Assembly: GCA_041686955.1 (NCBI GenBank)
Contig: JAWLCV010000079.1
Location: forward strand, 1 to 18,223
Direction: 5' to 3'
Length of the DNA: 18,223 nt
Source: UBA7803 sp041686955
GTDB lineage: Bacteria; Pseudomonadota; Gammaproteobacteria; Pseudomonadales; Azotimanducaceae
Position numbers and translations under genes: made by a program. The notes beneath the pieces are model-generated. The model saw only the letters and a list, made by a program, of their open reading frames with translations. It did not search any database and was not told where the DNA came from. Below, in pieces: positions 9,444 through 16,874 of this stretch (positions within the stretch are counted from its first letter, which is position 1; each line of letters opens with the position of its first letter).

Positions 9444-10820
9444 CGGGCCCGGTTCGGGCCGCCGGTAACTCACCACGTCGCCGACGATGATGATGGTCGG
9501 CCCCGTCACCGCCGCCTCGCGGACTCTACCGGCCAGGTCCGCCACCGTCCCCTGCACCACCCGCTGATCCGGCAAGGTCGCCTTCTCCACCAGCGCCGCC
9601 GGGGTACGAGGCGGCATGCCGTGAGCGACGAGCTCGCCCAGGATCTCCTCCAGGCCCGGCAGGCCCATGTAGATCACCAGAGTCTGATCCGGCCGTGCCA
9701 GCTCCGGCCAGTCCAGATTCACCCGGTCCGCGCGGCGGTGTCCGGTGACGAAACGCACCGACTGGGAGGCGTCGCGATGGGTCAGGGGAATGCCCGCGTA
9801 GCTGGCGGCACCGATGGCCGCCGTGATCCCCGGCACCACCACGCAATCGATACCTTCCCGGGCCAGGGTCTCGATCTCTTCGCCGCCGCGGCCGAAAACG
9901 AACGGGTCGCCGCCCTTCAGACGCACCACGTTGCGGCCCGCCCGGGCGTGCTCCACCAGCAGCGCGTTGATCCCTTCCTGACGGATGCCGTGGAAGCTGC
10001 GCCGCTTGCCCACGTAGATGCGTTCGGCGTCACGCCGCGCGTAGTCGAGGATGGCGCGGTTGACCAGGTTGTCGTAGAGCACCACGTCCGCCTCCTGCAG
10101 GAGCCGCAGCGCCTTCAGGGTCACGAGCTCCGGGTCCCCCGGGCCCGCACCGACCAACGCCACCAGGCCGGGCCGCGACCGTTGCCGGGACTCGGCGTCG
10201 AGCTGGGCCTCGAAGGCCCGTTCCGCCGCCGCCGCGTCGCCCCGGAACACCGCCTCCGCCACCGGCCCGGCGATGACCTGCTGCCAGAAACGTTGCCGGG
10301 CCGGAACGTCGCCGAACGCCGCGCGCACGCGCTCGCGGCGGGCGCCGATGAATTCCGCCAACGGGCCCAGACCGGGGGGCAGACGGGCTTCTATCCAGCT
10401 TCGCGCCAGGCGCGCCAGGGTGGGAGAACGGCCCCCCGTGGACACCGCCGTCAGCAGCGGCGAGCGGTCTACGATGGCGGGAAAGATTGCGCTGGAGAGC
10501 GAGGCGTCGTCGACGCTGTTGACCAGGGTGTGTGCTGCGGCCGCGGCATCGAACACCGCGCGGTCGGCGGCCGCGTCACCGGTGGCGGCCACCACCAGAT
10601 AGCGGTCCTTCACATCGCCGGCTTCGAAACGCCGCCGCCGCACCGCCAGCGCGTGCCGGGAAACCAGATCCGCCACCCCCGGCGACACCTCGGGCGCCAC
10701 GATCTCCACCCGTGCCCCCGCGCGCAGCAGCAGGGTCAGCTTGCGCCGCGCCACCTCGCCGCCGCCCACCAGCAGGCAGGACCTGCCGCGGAGATTCAGG
10801 AACAGGGGGAGGTAGTCCAC
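9396..10820 (-). CDS. cysG: Siroheme synthase CysG (dehydrogenase/ferrochelatase plus uroporphyrinogen-III methyltransferase)
   Basis: 474 residues, the length of the fused trifunctional enzyme. It makes siroheme, the cofactor of sulfite and nitrite reductases. The N-terminal NAD-binding module has VDYLPLFLNLRGRSCLLVGG and EVARRK, then FPAIVDRSPLLTAVSTGG with Ser128 at the family's conserved position. The C-terminal SUMT module begins near VALVGAGPGDPELVTLKALR. It continues through VVLYDNLVN, RLKGGDPFVFGRGGEE, VVPGITAAIGAASYAGIPLTHR and VIYMGLPGL. The GTG start at 10820 lies one base after the serS stop, so the two genes are coupled. The 3' end overlaps tusE tail to tail by 48 bp, with no space for a terminator. 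Siroheme for sulfur metabolism beside a sulfur relay is suggestive, but cysG also neighbours tusE in Pseudomonas. Confidence 0.95.
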   Translation of the reverse strand: MDYLPLFLNLRGRSCLLVGGGEVARRKLTLLLRAGARVEIVAPEVSPGVADLVSRHALAVRRRRFEAGDVKDRYLVVAATGDAAADRAVFDAAAAAHTLVNSVDDASLSSAIFPAIVDRSPLLTAVSTGGRSPTLARLARSWIEARLPPGLGPLAEFIGARRERVRAAFGDVPARQRFWQQVIAGPVAEAVFRGDAAAAERAFEAQLDAESRQRSRPGLVALVGAGPGDPELVTLKALRLLQEADVVLYDNLVNRAILDYARRDAERIYVGKRRSFHGIRQEGINALLVEHARAGRNVVRLKGGDPFVFGRGGEEIETLAREGIDCVVVPGITAAIGAASYAGIPLTHRDASQSVRFVTGHRRADRVNLDWPELARPDQTLVIYMGLPGLEEILGELVAHGMPPRTPAALVEKATLPDQRVVQGTVADLAGRVREAAVTGPTIIIVGDVVSYRRPEPGPSQAVGGPGQTGDLAD

Positions 10821-10821
10821 C

Positions 10822-12099
10822 TCAGGTGAGATCGACCGAAGACGCCCCGCCCAGATACGGCCGCAGCGCGTCCGGAATGCTCACGCGGCCGTCGCCGTCC
10901 TGAAAGTTCTCGAGCAGCGCCACCAGCGTCCGCCCGACGGCGAGACCCGAGCCGTTCAAGGTGTGCACCAGCTCCGGCTTGCCCGACTCCGGGTGCCGGT
11001 AGCGGGCCTGCAGCCGCCGAGCCTGAAAATCGCCGAAATTGCTGCACGAGGAAATCTCCCGATAGGCGTTCTGCCCCGGGAGCCACACTTCCAGATCGAT
11101 GGTCTTGGCGGCGGAGAACCCCAGGTCGCCGCCGCAGAGCACCACCGCCCGGTATGGCAGCTCGAGCTTCTTCAGGATGGCCTCGGCGTGCCCGGTGAGG
11201 GCGTCGAGCGCGTCCCAGGATTCCTCCGGCCGCACCAGTTGCACCAGCTCCACCTTCTCGAACTGATGCTGGCGGATCATGCCGCGGGTGTCCCGCCCGT
11301 GGCTGCCCGCTTCGCTGCGAAAGCACGGGGTGTGCGCCACGTGACGCACCGGCAGGGCGTCGGCTGCCAGGATCACGTCACGGTAGATGTTGGTCACCGG
11401 CACCTCGGCGGTGGGCACCAGGTAGAAGTCGTCGTCGCCGGCGATGCGAAACTGGTCTTCGGCGAATTTGGGTAGCTGCCCCGTGCCGAACAGCGAATCG
11501 GCATTGACGATGTAGGGCACGTAGACTTCCTGATAGCCGTGCTCCGCCACGTGGGTGTCGAGCATGAGCTGGGTCAGGGCCCGCTGCAGCCGGGCGGCCA
11601 TGCCCCGGAGCACCACGAAGCGGCTGCCGGTGATCTTCGCCGCCGCCTCGAAATCCAGCGCGCCGCCGGCACCGAGGTCCACGTGGTCCTTGGGCTCGAA
11701 GTTGAAGGCCGGCAGGTTTCCCCAGCGCCGAAGCTCCTGGTTGTCGCTTTCGTCCTGCCCGGGCGGAACGGACTCGTCGGGCAGGTTCGGAATACCGTGG
11801 AGAAAGGACTGATACCGCGCCTGCAGCGCGTCGAAGCGGGCCTTGGTGTCGTCCAGCGAAGAGCCGAGGCCGGCCACCGCGTCGAGCAGCGGCTGAATGT
11901 CCTCGCCCCGGGCTTTGGCCTGGCCGATGCGCCTGGACTGGGTGTTGCGCTCGTTCTGCAGGCGCTCCGTCTCTTCCTGCAGTTCCCTGCGCTCCGCCTC
12001 GAGCTCCAGGAAGGTCTCCACGTCCAGGTGGTAGCCCTTGATCTCCAGGCGCCGGGCCACCCCGTGGGGGTCCTGCCGCAGCAACTTGACGTCCAACAT
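10822..12099 (-). CDS. serS: Seryl-tRNA synthetase SerS
   Basis: 425 residues, normal for bacterial SerRS (class II). It charges tRNA-Ser with serine. The N-terminal long helical arm, which reads the extra arm of tRNA-Ser, spans about 30-100 (ELEAERRELQEETERLQNER). Motif 2 is visible as TPCFRSEAGSHGRDTRGMIR, followed by HQFEKVELVQ. Motif 3 is LAVGRTLVALLENFQ near the C-terminus. The serine-site segment LVPTAEVPVTN is present. The ATG at 12099 has GGAGAGGA a few bases upstream; that ribosome site lies beside the crcB relic. The stop is one base before the cysG GTG. Confidence 0.96.
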   Translation of the reverse strand: MLDVKLLRQDPHGVARRLEIKGYHLDVETFLELEAERRELQEETERLQNERNTQSRRIGQAKARGEDIQPLLDAVAGLGSSLDDTKARFDALQARYQSFLHGIPNLPDESVPPGQDESDNQELRRWGNLPAFNFEPKDHVDLGAGGALDFEAAAKITGSRFVVLRGMAARLQRALTQLMLDTHVAEHGYQEVYVPYIVNADSLFGTGQLPKFAEDQFRIAGDDDFYLVPTAEVPVTNIYRDVILAADALPVRHVAHTPCFRSEAGSHGRDTRGMIRQHQFEKVELVQLVRPEESWDALDALTGHAEAILKKLELPYRAVVLCGGDLGFSAAKTIDLEVWLPGQNAYREISSCSNFGDFQARRLQARYRHPESGKPELVHTLNGSGLAVGRTLVALLENFQDGDGRVSIPDALRPYLGGASSVDLT

Positions 12100-12109
12100 C
12101 CGATCCTCT

Positions 12110-12175
12110 CCACAGGAGCCCTATGGCGAACGAGCCGGCGATGTTAATGGCTGGGGTCGTCCATGGGAACCGGCG
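12110..12175 (-). pseudogene. crcB: crcB (Fluc fluoride channel) relic between rarA and serS
   Basis: The 80-bp gap between the rarA stop and the serS start contains 22 open codons on the minus strand. They include TTPAINIAGSFAIGLL, preceded by RRFPW. This matches the CrcB/Fluc second-helix signature (roughly 'fPwGTLxVNxxGSFxIGxL'), including the essential Asn and the GSF. The rest of the roughly 125-residue protein is absent: rarA precedes it directly and serS follows. From memory, related gammaproteobacteria have crcB at this position (rarA-crcB-serS), which supports a deletion remnant. There is no start codon of its own at the right place, so it is non-functional as a channel. Confidence 0.6.
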
Positions 12176-12179
12176 CGGC

Positions 12180-13475
12180 TCACCGACGCGGACCGCCTTG
12201 CCGGCTCGCCGCATCCAGGGCCCGCAGCCGTTCCAGTCGCGCGCGGATCTTCGCCTCGAGCCCCCGGTCCGTCGGCTCGTAGTAGCGCACGGGGTCCACC
12301 TCGTCGGGCCAGTAGGACTCCCCGGCCGCGTAGCCCTCGGCTTCGTCGTGGGCGTAGCGGTAACCGGCCCCGTAGCCCAGCTTCTTCATCAGCCGCGTGG
12401 AGGCGTTGCGCAGGTGCAGGGGAACCGGATGAGACGGGGTCTCCGCCACGTGCTCCCGGGCCGCTCCGTAGGCCAGGTAGGCGGCGTTGCTCTTCGGCAC
12501 GCTGGCGAGGTACAGCACGGCCTGGGCCAGTGGAAGCTCGCCTTCCGGCGAGCCCAGCCGGTCGTAGGCGTCCCAGGCGCTCAAGGTCAGCTGCAACGCG
12601 CGGGGGTCCGCATTGCCCACGTCCTCGCTGGCCATCCGCACCAGCCGCCGGGCCACGTAATGGGGATCGCAACCGCCGTCGAGCATGCGGCAGAGCCAGT
12701 ACAGGGCCGCATCGGGATCGCTGCCGCGAATCGCCTTGTGCAACGCCGAGATCTGCTCGTAGAAGACGTCCCCGCCCTTGTCGAACCGGCGATAACGGGA
12801 ACCCGCGGCCTCCAGCACCAGGGCCTCGTCCACTTCCCCCTCCGCCAGTTGGGCGAGCACGTCGAGCAGGTTCAGGGCCCGCCGTGCGTCGCCGTCCGCC
12901 AGATCCGCCAGGGTCTCCCGCGCCCCGGCCGTCATGGTCAGGTCCACGGGGCCGGCGAGCGCCCGCGCGATGACGTCGACGAGGTCCTCGCGGGTCAGGG
13001 CTTTCAGCACGTACACCCGCGCCCGGGACAACAGCGCCGCGTTCACCTCGAAGGACGGGTTCTCGGTGGTCGCTCCGATGAAGGTCACGGTACCGCTCTC
13101 CACGTGGGGGAGGAACGCGTCCTGCTGCGACTTGTTGAAACGGTGCACCTCATCCACGAAGAGCACGGTCGCGCGGCCGCGCTGTCTCTCCTGCTCCGCT
13201 TCGGCAATGGCGGCACGCACCTCCTTCACCCCGGAGAGCACCGCCGACAGCGCGATCCAGCGGGCATCCACGTGGCCCGCCATCAGCCGTGCCAGGGTGG
13301 TCTTTCCGGTCCCCGGCGGGCCCCAGAAAATCATGGAGTGCAGCTTGCCGCTCTCGAGAATCCGCCGCAGCGGTTTGCCGGGCCCCACCAGGTGGCGTTG
13401 CCCGACGAAGTCGTCCAGGGTGCGGGGCCGCAGCCGCTCGGCCAGAGGCTCCGCACCGATGTCCGAATCGTTCAT
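12180..13475 (-). CDS. rarA: Replication-associated recombination protein A (RarA/MgsA, AAA+ ATPase)
   Basis: 431 residues from ATG 13475. It is a clamp-loader-like AAA+ ATPase that acts at stalled replication forks with SSB. The opening PLAERLRPRTLDDFVGQRHLVGPGKPLR is diagnostic. Walker A GPPGTGKTT is at 52-60, Walker B VLFVDEVHRFNKSQQDAFLP from 104, and sensor 1 GATTENPSFEVN from 134. The C-terminal half keeps DGGCDPHYVARRLVRMASEDVGNADP and the MKKLGYGAGYRYAHDE block. A second ATG at 13484 is possible; 13475 is preferred because GGGA lies at a usable distance, whereas it is too close to 13484. The frame stays open further upstream but runs antisense to the small membrane-protein gene. Confidence 0.95.
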   Translation of the reverse strand: MNDSDIGAEPLAERLRPRTLDDFVGQRHLVGPGKPLRRILESGKLHSMIFWGPPGTGKTTLARLMAGHVDARWIALSAVLSGVKEVRAAIAEAEQERQRGRATVLFVDEVHRFNKSQQDAFLPHVESGTVTFIGATTENPSFEVNAALLSRARVYVLKALTREDLVDVIARALAGPVDLTMTAGARETLADLADGDARRALNLLDVLAQLAEGEVDEALVLEAAGSRYRRFDKGGDVFYEQISALHKAIRGSDPDAALYWLCRMLDGGCDPHYVARRLVRMASEDVGNADPRALQLTLSAWDAYDRLGSPEGELPLAQAVLYLASVPKSNAAYLAYGAAREHVAETPSHPVPLHLRNASTRLMKKLGYGAGYRYAHDEAEGYAAGESYWPDEVDPVRYYEPTDRGLEAKIRARLERLRALDAASRQGGPRR

Positions 13476-13491
13476 GAGCGGCATCGTCCCG

Positions 13492-13510
13492 TTCTTGCAT
13501 GTTTCTTGCA
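13492..13510. repeat. TTCTTGCA direct repeat in the rarA/small-gene divergent gap
   Basis: TTCTTGCA occurs at 13492-13499 and again at 13503-13510 within a 69-bp gap between divergent starts (13475 and 13545). The copies are about one helical turn apart, as tandem regulator sites often are. The gap is the only candidate promoter area for both genes. No clear -35/-10 pair was found. Confidence 0.3.
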
Positions 13511-13544
13511 ATACGCGCTCGTCACAGTACCAGGGAGAACCATC

Positions 13545-13805
13545 ATGGGCATACTCGCGTGGATCGTGTTCGGCCTCATCGCCGGCATCATCGCCAAGCT
13601 GATCATGCCCGGTGAAGATCCGGGCGGCTTCATCGTCACCACGCTCGTCGGCATCGCCGGTGCGGTGGTGGGCGGCTTCATTGGCGCCGCGCTCGGTTTC
13701 GGAGGCGTGACCGGCTTCAATCTGGGGAGCTTCGTGGTCGCGGTGCTGGGTGCCATCCTCCTGCTGTTCATCTACCGCAGGATGTCCGGGCGCCGCCACG
13801 CCTGA
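13545..13805 (+). CDS. GlsB/YeaQ/YmgE-family small membrane protein
   Basis: 86 residues, the usual size. It begins MGILAWIVFGLIAGIIAKLI, then MPGEDPGGFIVTTLVGIAGAVVGGFIG, and ends with LGAILLLFIYRRMSGRR. It has three hydrophobic helices, with a glycine-rich turn after the first and a basic cytoplasmic tail. The GLIAG..AK and G.G...T...GI.GA..GG pattern identifies the transglycosylase-associated (YeaQ/GlsB) family, linked to general and envelope stress in some bacteria but with no known biochemical activity. GGGAGA precedes the ATG. It is on the opposite strand from lolA and rarA and sits between them, 8 bp from the lolA stop. The frame is open upstream as antisense of rarA, but similarity begins at this ATG. 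Confidence 0.9.
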   Translation: MGILAWIVFGLIAGIIAKLIMPGEDPGGFIVTTLVGIAGAVVGGFIGAALGFGGVTGFNLGSFVVAVLGAILLLFIYRRMSGRRHA

Positions 13806-13813
13806 GCCAGCGT

Positions 13814-14491
13814 TCAGCCGCCGATGATGTCGGTCCCGGGCGGCACCTCCAGGGTGAACTCGCCGGGGTCGATCTCCGTCACCCCGGCGTCCGCTTGAAA
13901 ACGGATCTCCGTGCGCTGCCCCAGATGATCCAGGATGTCGAGGCCGGTGAGCCCGGAGCCGTCGAAGTGCAACAGGATTTCCCGGTACAGGGAGTCCTCC
14001 GCCGTAGGCGCGATGACGAAGGATTCGCCCTCGGCGTCCTTGATCTGCATGACGTCGAAACTCTGGCCGATGGCCACCGCGTCCTGGGTCAGCAGCGACA
14101 CCGGCGTGTCCTCCAGCGCTTCCTCCAGCGGGCGCACCGTGAGTTGCTCCAGGTCCGGGTCGTAGAGCTTGAGCGCGTCGCCGTCGGTCACCAGCACTTG
14201 CGGGTAGGGCTCGTCCACCACCCACTTGAACCGGGGGCGCTGCAGGCGGACGTACCCCTCGGAGCGCTCGAGCAGTTCCCCCCGGACGCCAAGCACCGAT
14301 TGGGTGAAGTCCGCGGAAAACACCGCCGTGCCCTGCAGCCGCTCGGCCAGGGCCGAACGGTCCGCCGCGAACGCATCGGCATCGGCGGCCGCAGGCTCAC
14401 CCGCGCCGGCGTGAACACCGGCCGCCAGGGCCAGGGTCGCCCACAGACTCCATTCAATCGCGGTTCGGAACCAGTACTTCACGGCTGCCAT
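13814..14491 (-). CDS. lolA: Outer-membrane lipoprotein carrier protein LolA
   Basis: 225 residues. It is a periplasmic chaperone that takes lipoproteins from LolCDE and hands them to LolB. An N-terminal signal peptide is visible: a basic start, a hydrophobic WSLWATLALAAGVHAGA core and likely cleavage after the AGA. The mature part has ALAERLQGTAVFSADFTQSV, GELLERSEGYVRLQRPRFKW and DEPYPQVLVTDGDALKLYDPDLEQ, all typical of LolA. It ends with a glycine pair (DIIGG). The ATG at 14491 overlaps the ftsK 3' end by 38 nt; an alternative GTG at 14482 would remove three residues. It is downstream of ftsK as in many gammaproteobacteria. Confidence 0.93.
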   Translation of the reverse strand: MAAVKYWFRTAIEWSLWATLALAAGVHAGAGEPAAADADAFAADRSALAERLQGTAVFSADFTQSVLGVRGELLERSEGYVRLQRPRFKWVVDEPYPQVLVTDGDALKLYDPDLEQLTVRPLEEALEDTPVSLLTQDAVAIGQSFDVMQIKDAEGESFVIAPTAEDSLYREILLHFDGSGLTGLDILDHLGQRTEIRFQADAGVTEIDPGEFTLEVPPGTDIIGG

Positions 14492-16706
14492 TGCTGTTCA
14501 TGGGGGTCACGACCCCGGCTTCCTCCATGGCTTCGATGAGGCGTGCGGCGCGGTTGTAGCCGATGCGCAGCTTGCGCTGCACGCTGGATATGGACGCCCG
14601 CCGGGACTCCAGTACGAACGCCACCGCCTCATCATACAGGGCATCGTCCTGCTCGGCGTTGCCTCCGTTAGACTCCAGGGGCAGGAAGGGTTCATCGTCG
14701 CCACCCGAGAGGACGTCGCTGCGGTAATCGGGCTCGCCCCGCGCCTTCCAGTCCGACACCACCCTGTGGACCTCGTCATCGGAAACGAACGCGCCGTGAA
14801 CGCGGGTGGGCATGGCGGTTCCCGGCGGCAGATACAGCATGTCCCCGTGCCCCAGAAGCTGCTCCGCGCCCCCCTGGTCCAGAATGGTGCGGGAATCCAC
14901 CTTCGAGGAAACCTGAAAGCTGATGCGGGTGGGAATGTTGGCCTTGATCAGGCCGGTGATGACGTCCACCGACGGCCGCTGGGTGGCCAGGATCAGGTGA
15001 ATGCCCGCGGCCCGGGCCTTCTGGGCGATGCGGGCGATGAGCTGCTCCACCTTCTTGCCCACGATCATCATCATGTCGGCGAATTCGTCGATCACCACCA
15101 CGATGATGGGCAGCTTGGAGAGCTCCGGCGCCGCCTCCTCCCGGTCGGCGCTCCACAAGGGATCGAGGATGGGGGTCCCTTTCTTCTCCGCGTCCTGCAC
15201 CTGGCGGTTGAAGCCGGAGAGATTGCGCACCCCCAGTGCCGCCATGAGCCGGTAGCGGCGCTCCATCTCCGCCACGCACCAGTTGAGGGCTTGAGCGGCG
15301 TCCTTCATGTCCGTCACCACCGGGGTCAGGAGGTGAGGAATGCCCTCGTAGATGGAAAGCTCCAGCATCTTCGGGTCCACGAGGATCAGGCGCACCTCCT
15401 CCGGCGTGGACTTGTAGAGAACGCTGAGCAGCATGGCGTTCACCCCCACCGATTTACCCGACCCGGTGGTGCCCGCCACCAGCAGGTGAGGCATCCGGCT
15501 GACGTCCGCGGTGACCGGCTCGCCGGCGATGTCCTTTCCGAGCGCCAGGGTCACCGGCGACTTCGATTCCTGGAAGGAGCGGCTCGCCAGAATCTCCTTC
15601 AAGCGCACCACCTCGCGGTCCTCGTTGGGAATCTCGATGCCCACGTAAGGTTTGTTGGGGATGACCTCGACGATGCGCACGCTGATGACCGCCAGGGAGC
15701 GCGCCAGGTCCTTGGCGAGCGCGCTGATCTTCGAGACCTTGACCCCGGGCGCCGGCTGCAGCTCGAAGCGGGTCACCACCGGCCCCGGCAGGACAGAGAC
15801 CACCTCCGCTTCCACGCCGAAATCGCGAAGCTTGGACTCGAGAAGCTGGGACATCTTCTCCAGCGACTCTTCCGAGTAGCCGCCCTCGTCCTCCGGCCGG
15901 CGCTCGTCGAGCAGATCCAGGTCGGGCATCTCCGAGGGGCTTCGGGTGCTGAAGAGCCGCTGCTGGCGCGCCGGCTTGGGTGCGATCTTGGGAGCCGGCG
16001 GCTGTATCTCCGGCTGCTTGCGCCCCGAGCGCTTCTGCTCGCTCTCCTTGAGCCTGGCCTTCCGCGTCTCCTTGAGCTCCACCGCCACCCGGCGCGTCTG
16101 CCGGCGATGCCGCCACACGTCCATCCGGCGGTCGAACCAGGCCACCAGCGCCGCGGCCAGCGCGTGCAAGGTGCGGCCGGTGACCTCCGCCACGTGCAGC
16201 CAGGAGAACCCGGCAGCGGCCTGAACGCCGATAATCATGCCGGTCAACGCCAGGAGGGTGAGACCCACCCAGCCGAACACCGGAACCCCCAGCTCCGCCA
16301 GCCACTGGCCGACGATGCCACCGACTCCGGCAGGCAGAGCCCCGGCGGCAACGAAGTGCAACTGAATCAGCACGCAGCTCGCCAGCAGCACCCCGAGCCA
16401 GCCCAGCAGCCGCACCGTAACCAGCACCCAGGTGAGGGATTCCTCCCGGTGCCGCACCAGCCGCACGCCGGCCAGCACCAGCGCCAGGGGCAGCAGGTAC
16501 GACACCCAGCCGAACAGGTACAGCATCACGTCGGCGAACCAGGCACCGCTGCGGCCCACCAGGTTCTCCACCCGGCCGCCGCTGCCCGTGAAGCTGAAGG
16601 CCGGATCGCCCGGCGAGTAGGAAATGATGGCCAGCAGCGCGAACAGCGCCACCGCCATCAATCCGATGAGACCGATCTCGCGCATCGGCACATGGCTGCT
16701 GGTCAA
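14454..16706 (-). CDS. ftsK: DNA translocase FtsK
   Basis: 750 residues from TTG 16706. It is a septum-located DNA pump that clears the chromosome during division and activates XerCD at dif. About four N-terminal membrane helices come first, then a short charged linker and the RecA-like motor. The motor has a conserved LPGPVVTRFELQPAPGVKVS entry, Walker A GTTGSGKS (412-419) and Walker B VVVIDEFADMMM. The C-terminal gamma winged helix (SSVQRKLRIGYNRAARLIEAME) reads polar KOPS sites. The linker is much shorter than in E. coli FtsK, as in many other species. AGGAG lies 6 nt before the TTG. The upstream in-frame ATG at 16748 (764 residues) lacks a comparable site. The 3' end overlaps lolA by 38 nt. 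Confidence 0.95.
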   Translation of the reverse strand: MTSSHVPMREIGLIGLMAVALFALLAIISYSPGDPAFSFTGSGGRVENLVGRSGAWFADVMLYLFGWVSYLLPLALVLAGVRLVRHREESLTWVLVTVRLLGWLGVLLASCVLIQLHFVAAGALPAGVGGIVGQWLAELGVPVFGWVGLTLLALTGMIIGVQAAAGFSWLHVAEVTGRTLHALAAALVAWFDRRMDVWRHRRQTRRVAVELKETRKARLKESEQKRSGRKQPEIQPPAPKIAPKPARQQRLFSTRSPSEMPDLDLLDERRPEDEGGYSEESLEKMSQLLESKLRDFGVEAEVVSVLPGPVVTRFELQPAPGVKVSKISALAKDLARSLAVISVRIVEVIPNKPYVGIEIPNEDREVVRLKEILASRSFQESKSPVTLALGKDIAGEPVTADVSRMPHLLVAGTTGSGKSVGVNAMLLSVLYKSTPEEVRLILVDPKMLELSIYEGIPHLLTPVVTDMKDAAQALNWCVAEMERRYRLMAALGVRNLSGFNRQVQDAEKKGTPILDPLWSADREEAAPELSKLPIIVVVIDEFADMMMIVGKKVEQLIARIAQKARAAGIHLILATQRPSVDVITGLIKANIPTRISFQVSSKVDSRTILDQGGAEQLLGHGDMLYLPPGTAMPTRVHGAFVSDDEVHRVVSDWKARGEPDYRSDVLSGGDDEPFLPLESNGGNAEQDDALYDEAVAFVLESRRASISSVQRKLRIGYNRAARLIEAMEEAGVVTPMNSNGSREVLVPNRD

Positions 16707-16712
16707 CGACTT

Positions 16713-16717
16713 CTCCT
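16713..16717 (-). promoter_or_regulatory. Shine-Dalgarno site that favours a TTG start for ftsK
   Basis: AGGAG on the minus strand is followed by a 6-nt spacer and TTG (16706-16704). Neither the ATG at 16748 nor the ATG of MREIGL further in has a comparable ribosome site. This decides the start chosen for ftsK. Confidence 0.55.
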
Positions 16718-16748
16718 GGACCCCGGTCTGCCGGAAGTGTATCTGCAT

Positions 16749-16777
16749 TTGATGCCGCCAACAAATAGCTATGCAAT
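16749..16777 (+). promoter_or_regulatory. Candidate sigma-70 promoter for aat
   Basis: TTGATG (16749-16754) and TGCAAT (16772-16777) are separated by 17 bp, each matching consensus at four of six positions. They lie in the AT-rich part of the ftsK/aat divergent gap. Transcription would begin near 16784, placing the 16820-16842 inverted repeat in the aat leader. Unscored. Confidence 0.3.
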
Positions 16778-16819
16778 TCAGTCTGTTATCGGGATTACTC
16801 CAAGACGCTTCTAGCTTTC

Positions 16820-16842
16820 GCCCAGCGCGTGACGCGCTGGGC
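16820..16842. repeat. Perfect 10-bp-arm inverted repeat in the ftsK/aat divergent gap
   Basis: GCCCAGCGCG, a 3-nt TGA centre, then CGCGCTGGGC. The arms are fully complementary and GC-rich. The site is 32 bp upstream of the aat ATG and 71 bp beyond the longest possible ftsK start. No T-tract follows on either strand, so an operator or a leader-RNA hairpin fits better than a terminator. Confidence 0.55.
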
Positions 16843-16874
16843 AGCCAGACGCCTTGCCGCTATGCTACGCGGCC

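Noticed and set aside
9621..10829. A 402-codon plus-strand open frame opposite cysG
   Set aside because: Shadow of cysG; no start signal and no protein-like hydrophobic pattern.
7275..12099. A functional link between the tRNA-Ser gene and serS in the same window
   Set aside because: They are 3.5 kb apart on opposite strands with unrelated genes between them. serS belongs to a widespread syntenic block, so proximity is probably coincidental.
12123..13805. A 560-codon plus-strand frame ending in the GlsB-like protein, suggesting a fusion
   Set aside because: The upstream 474 codons are antisense to rarA. Only the last 86 residues have family similarity, and they have their own ribosome site and ATG at 13545.
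14766..16814. A 682-codon open frame on the plus strand across ftsK
   Set aside because: It is the antisense shadow of a confidently identified gene. The residues are H/Q/R/G/A-rich with no domain, as expected for GC-rich codon bias.
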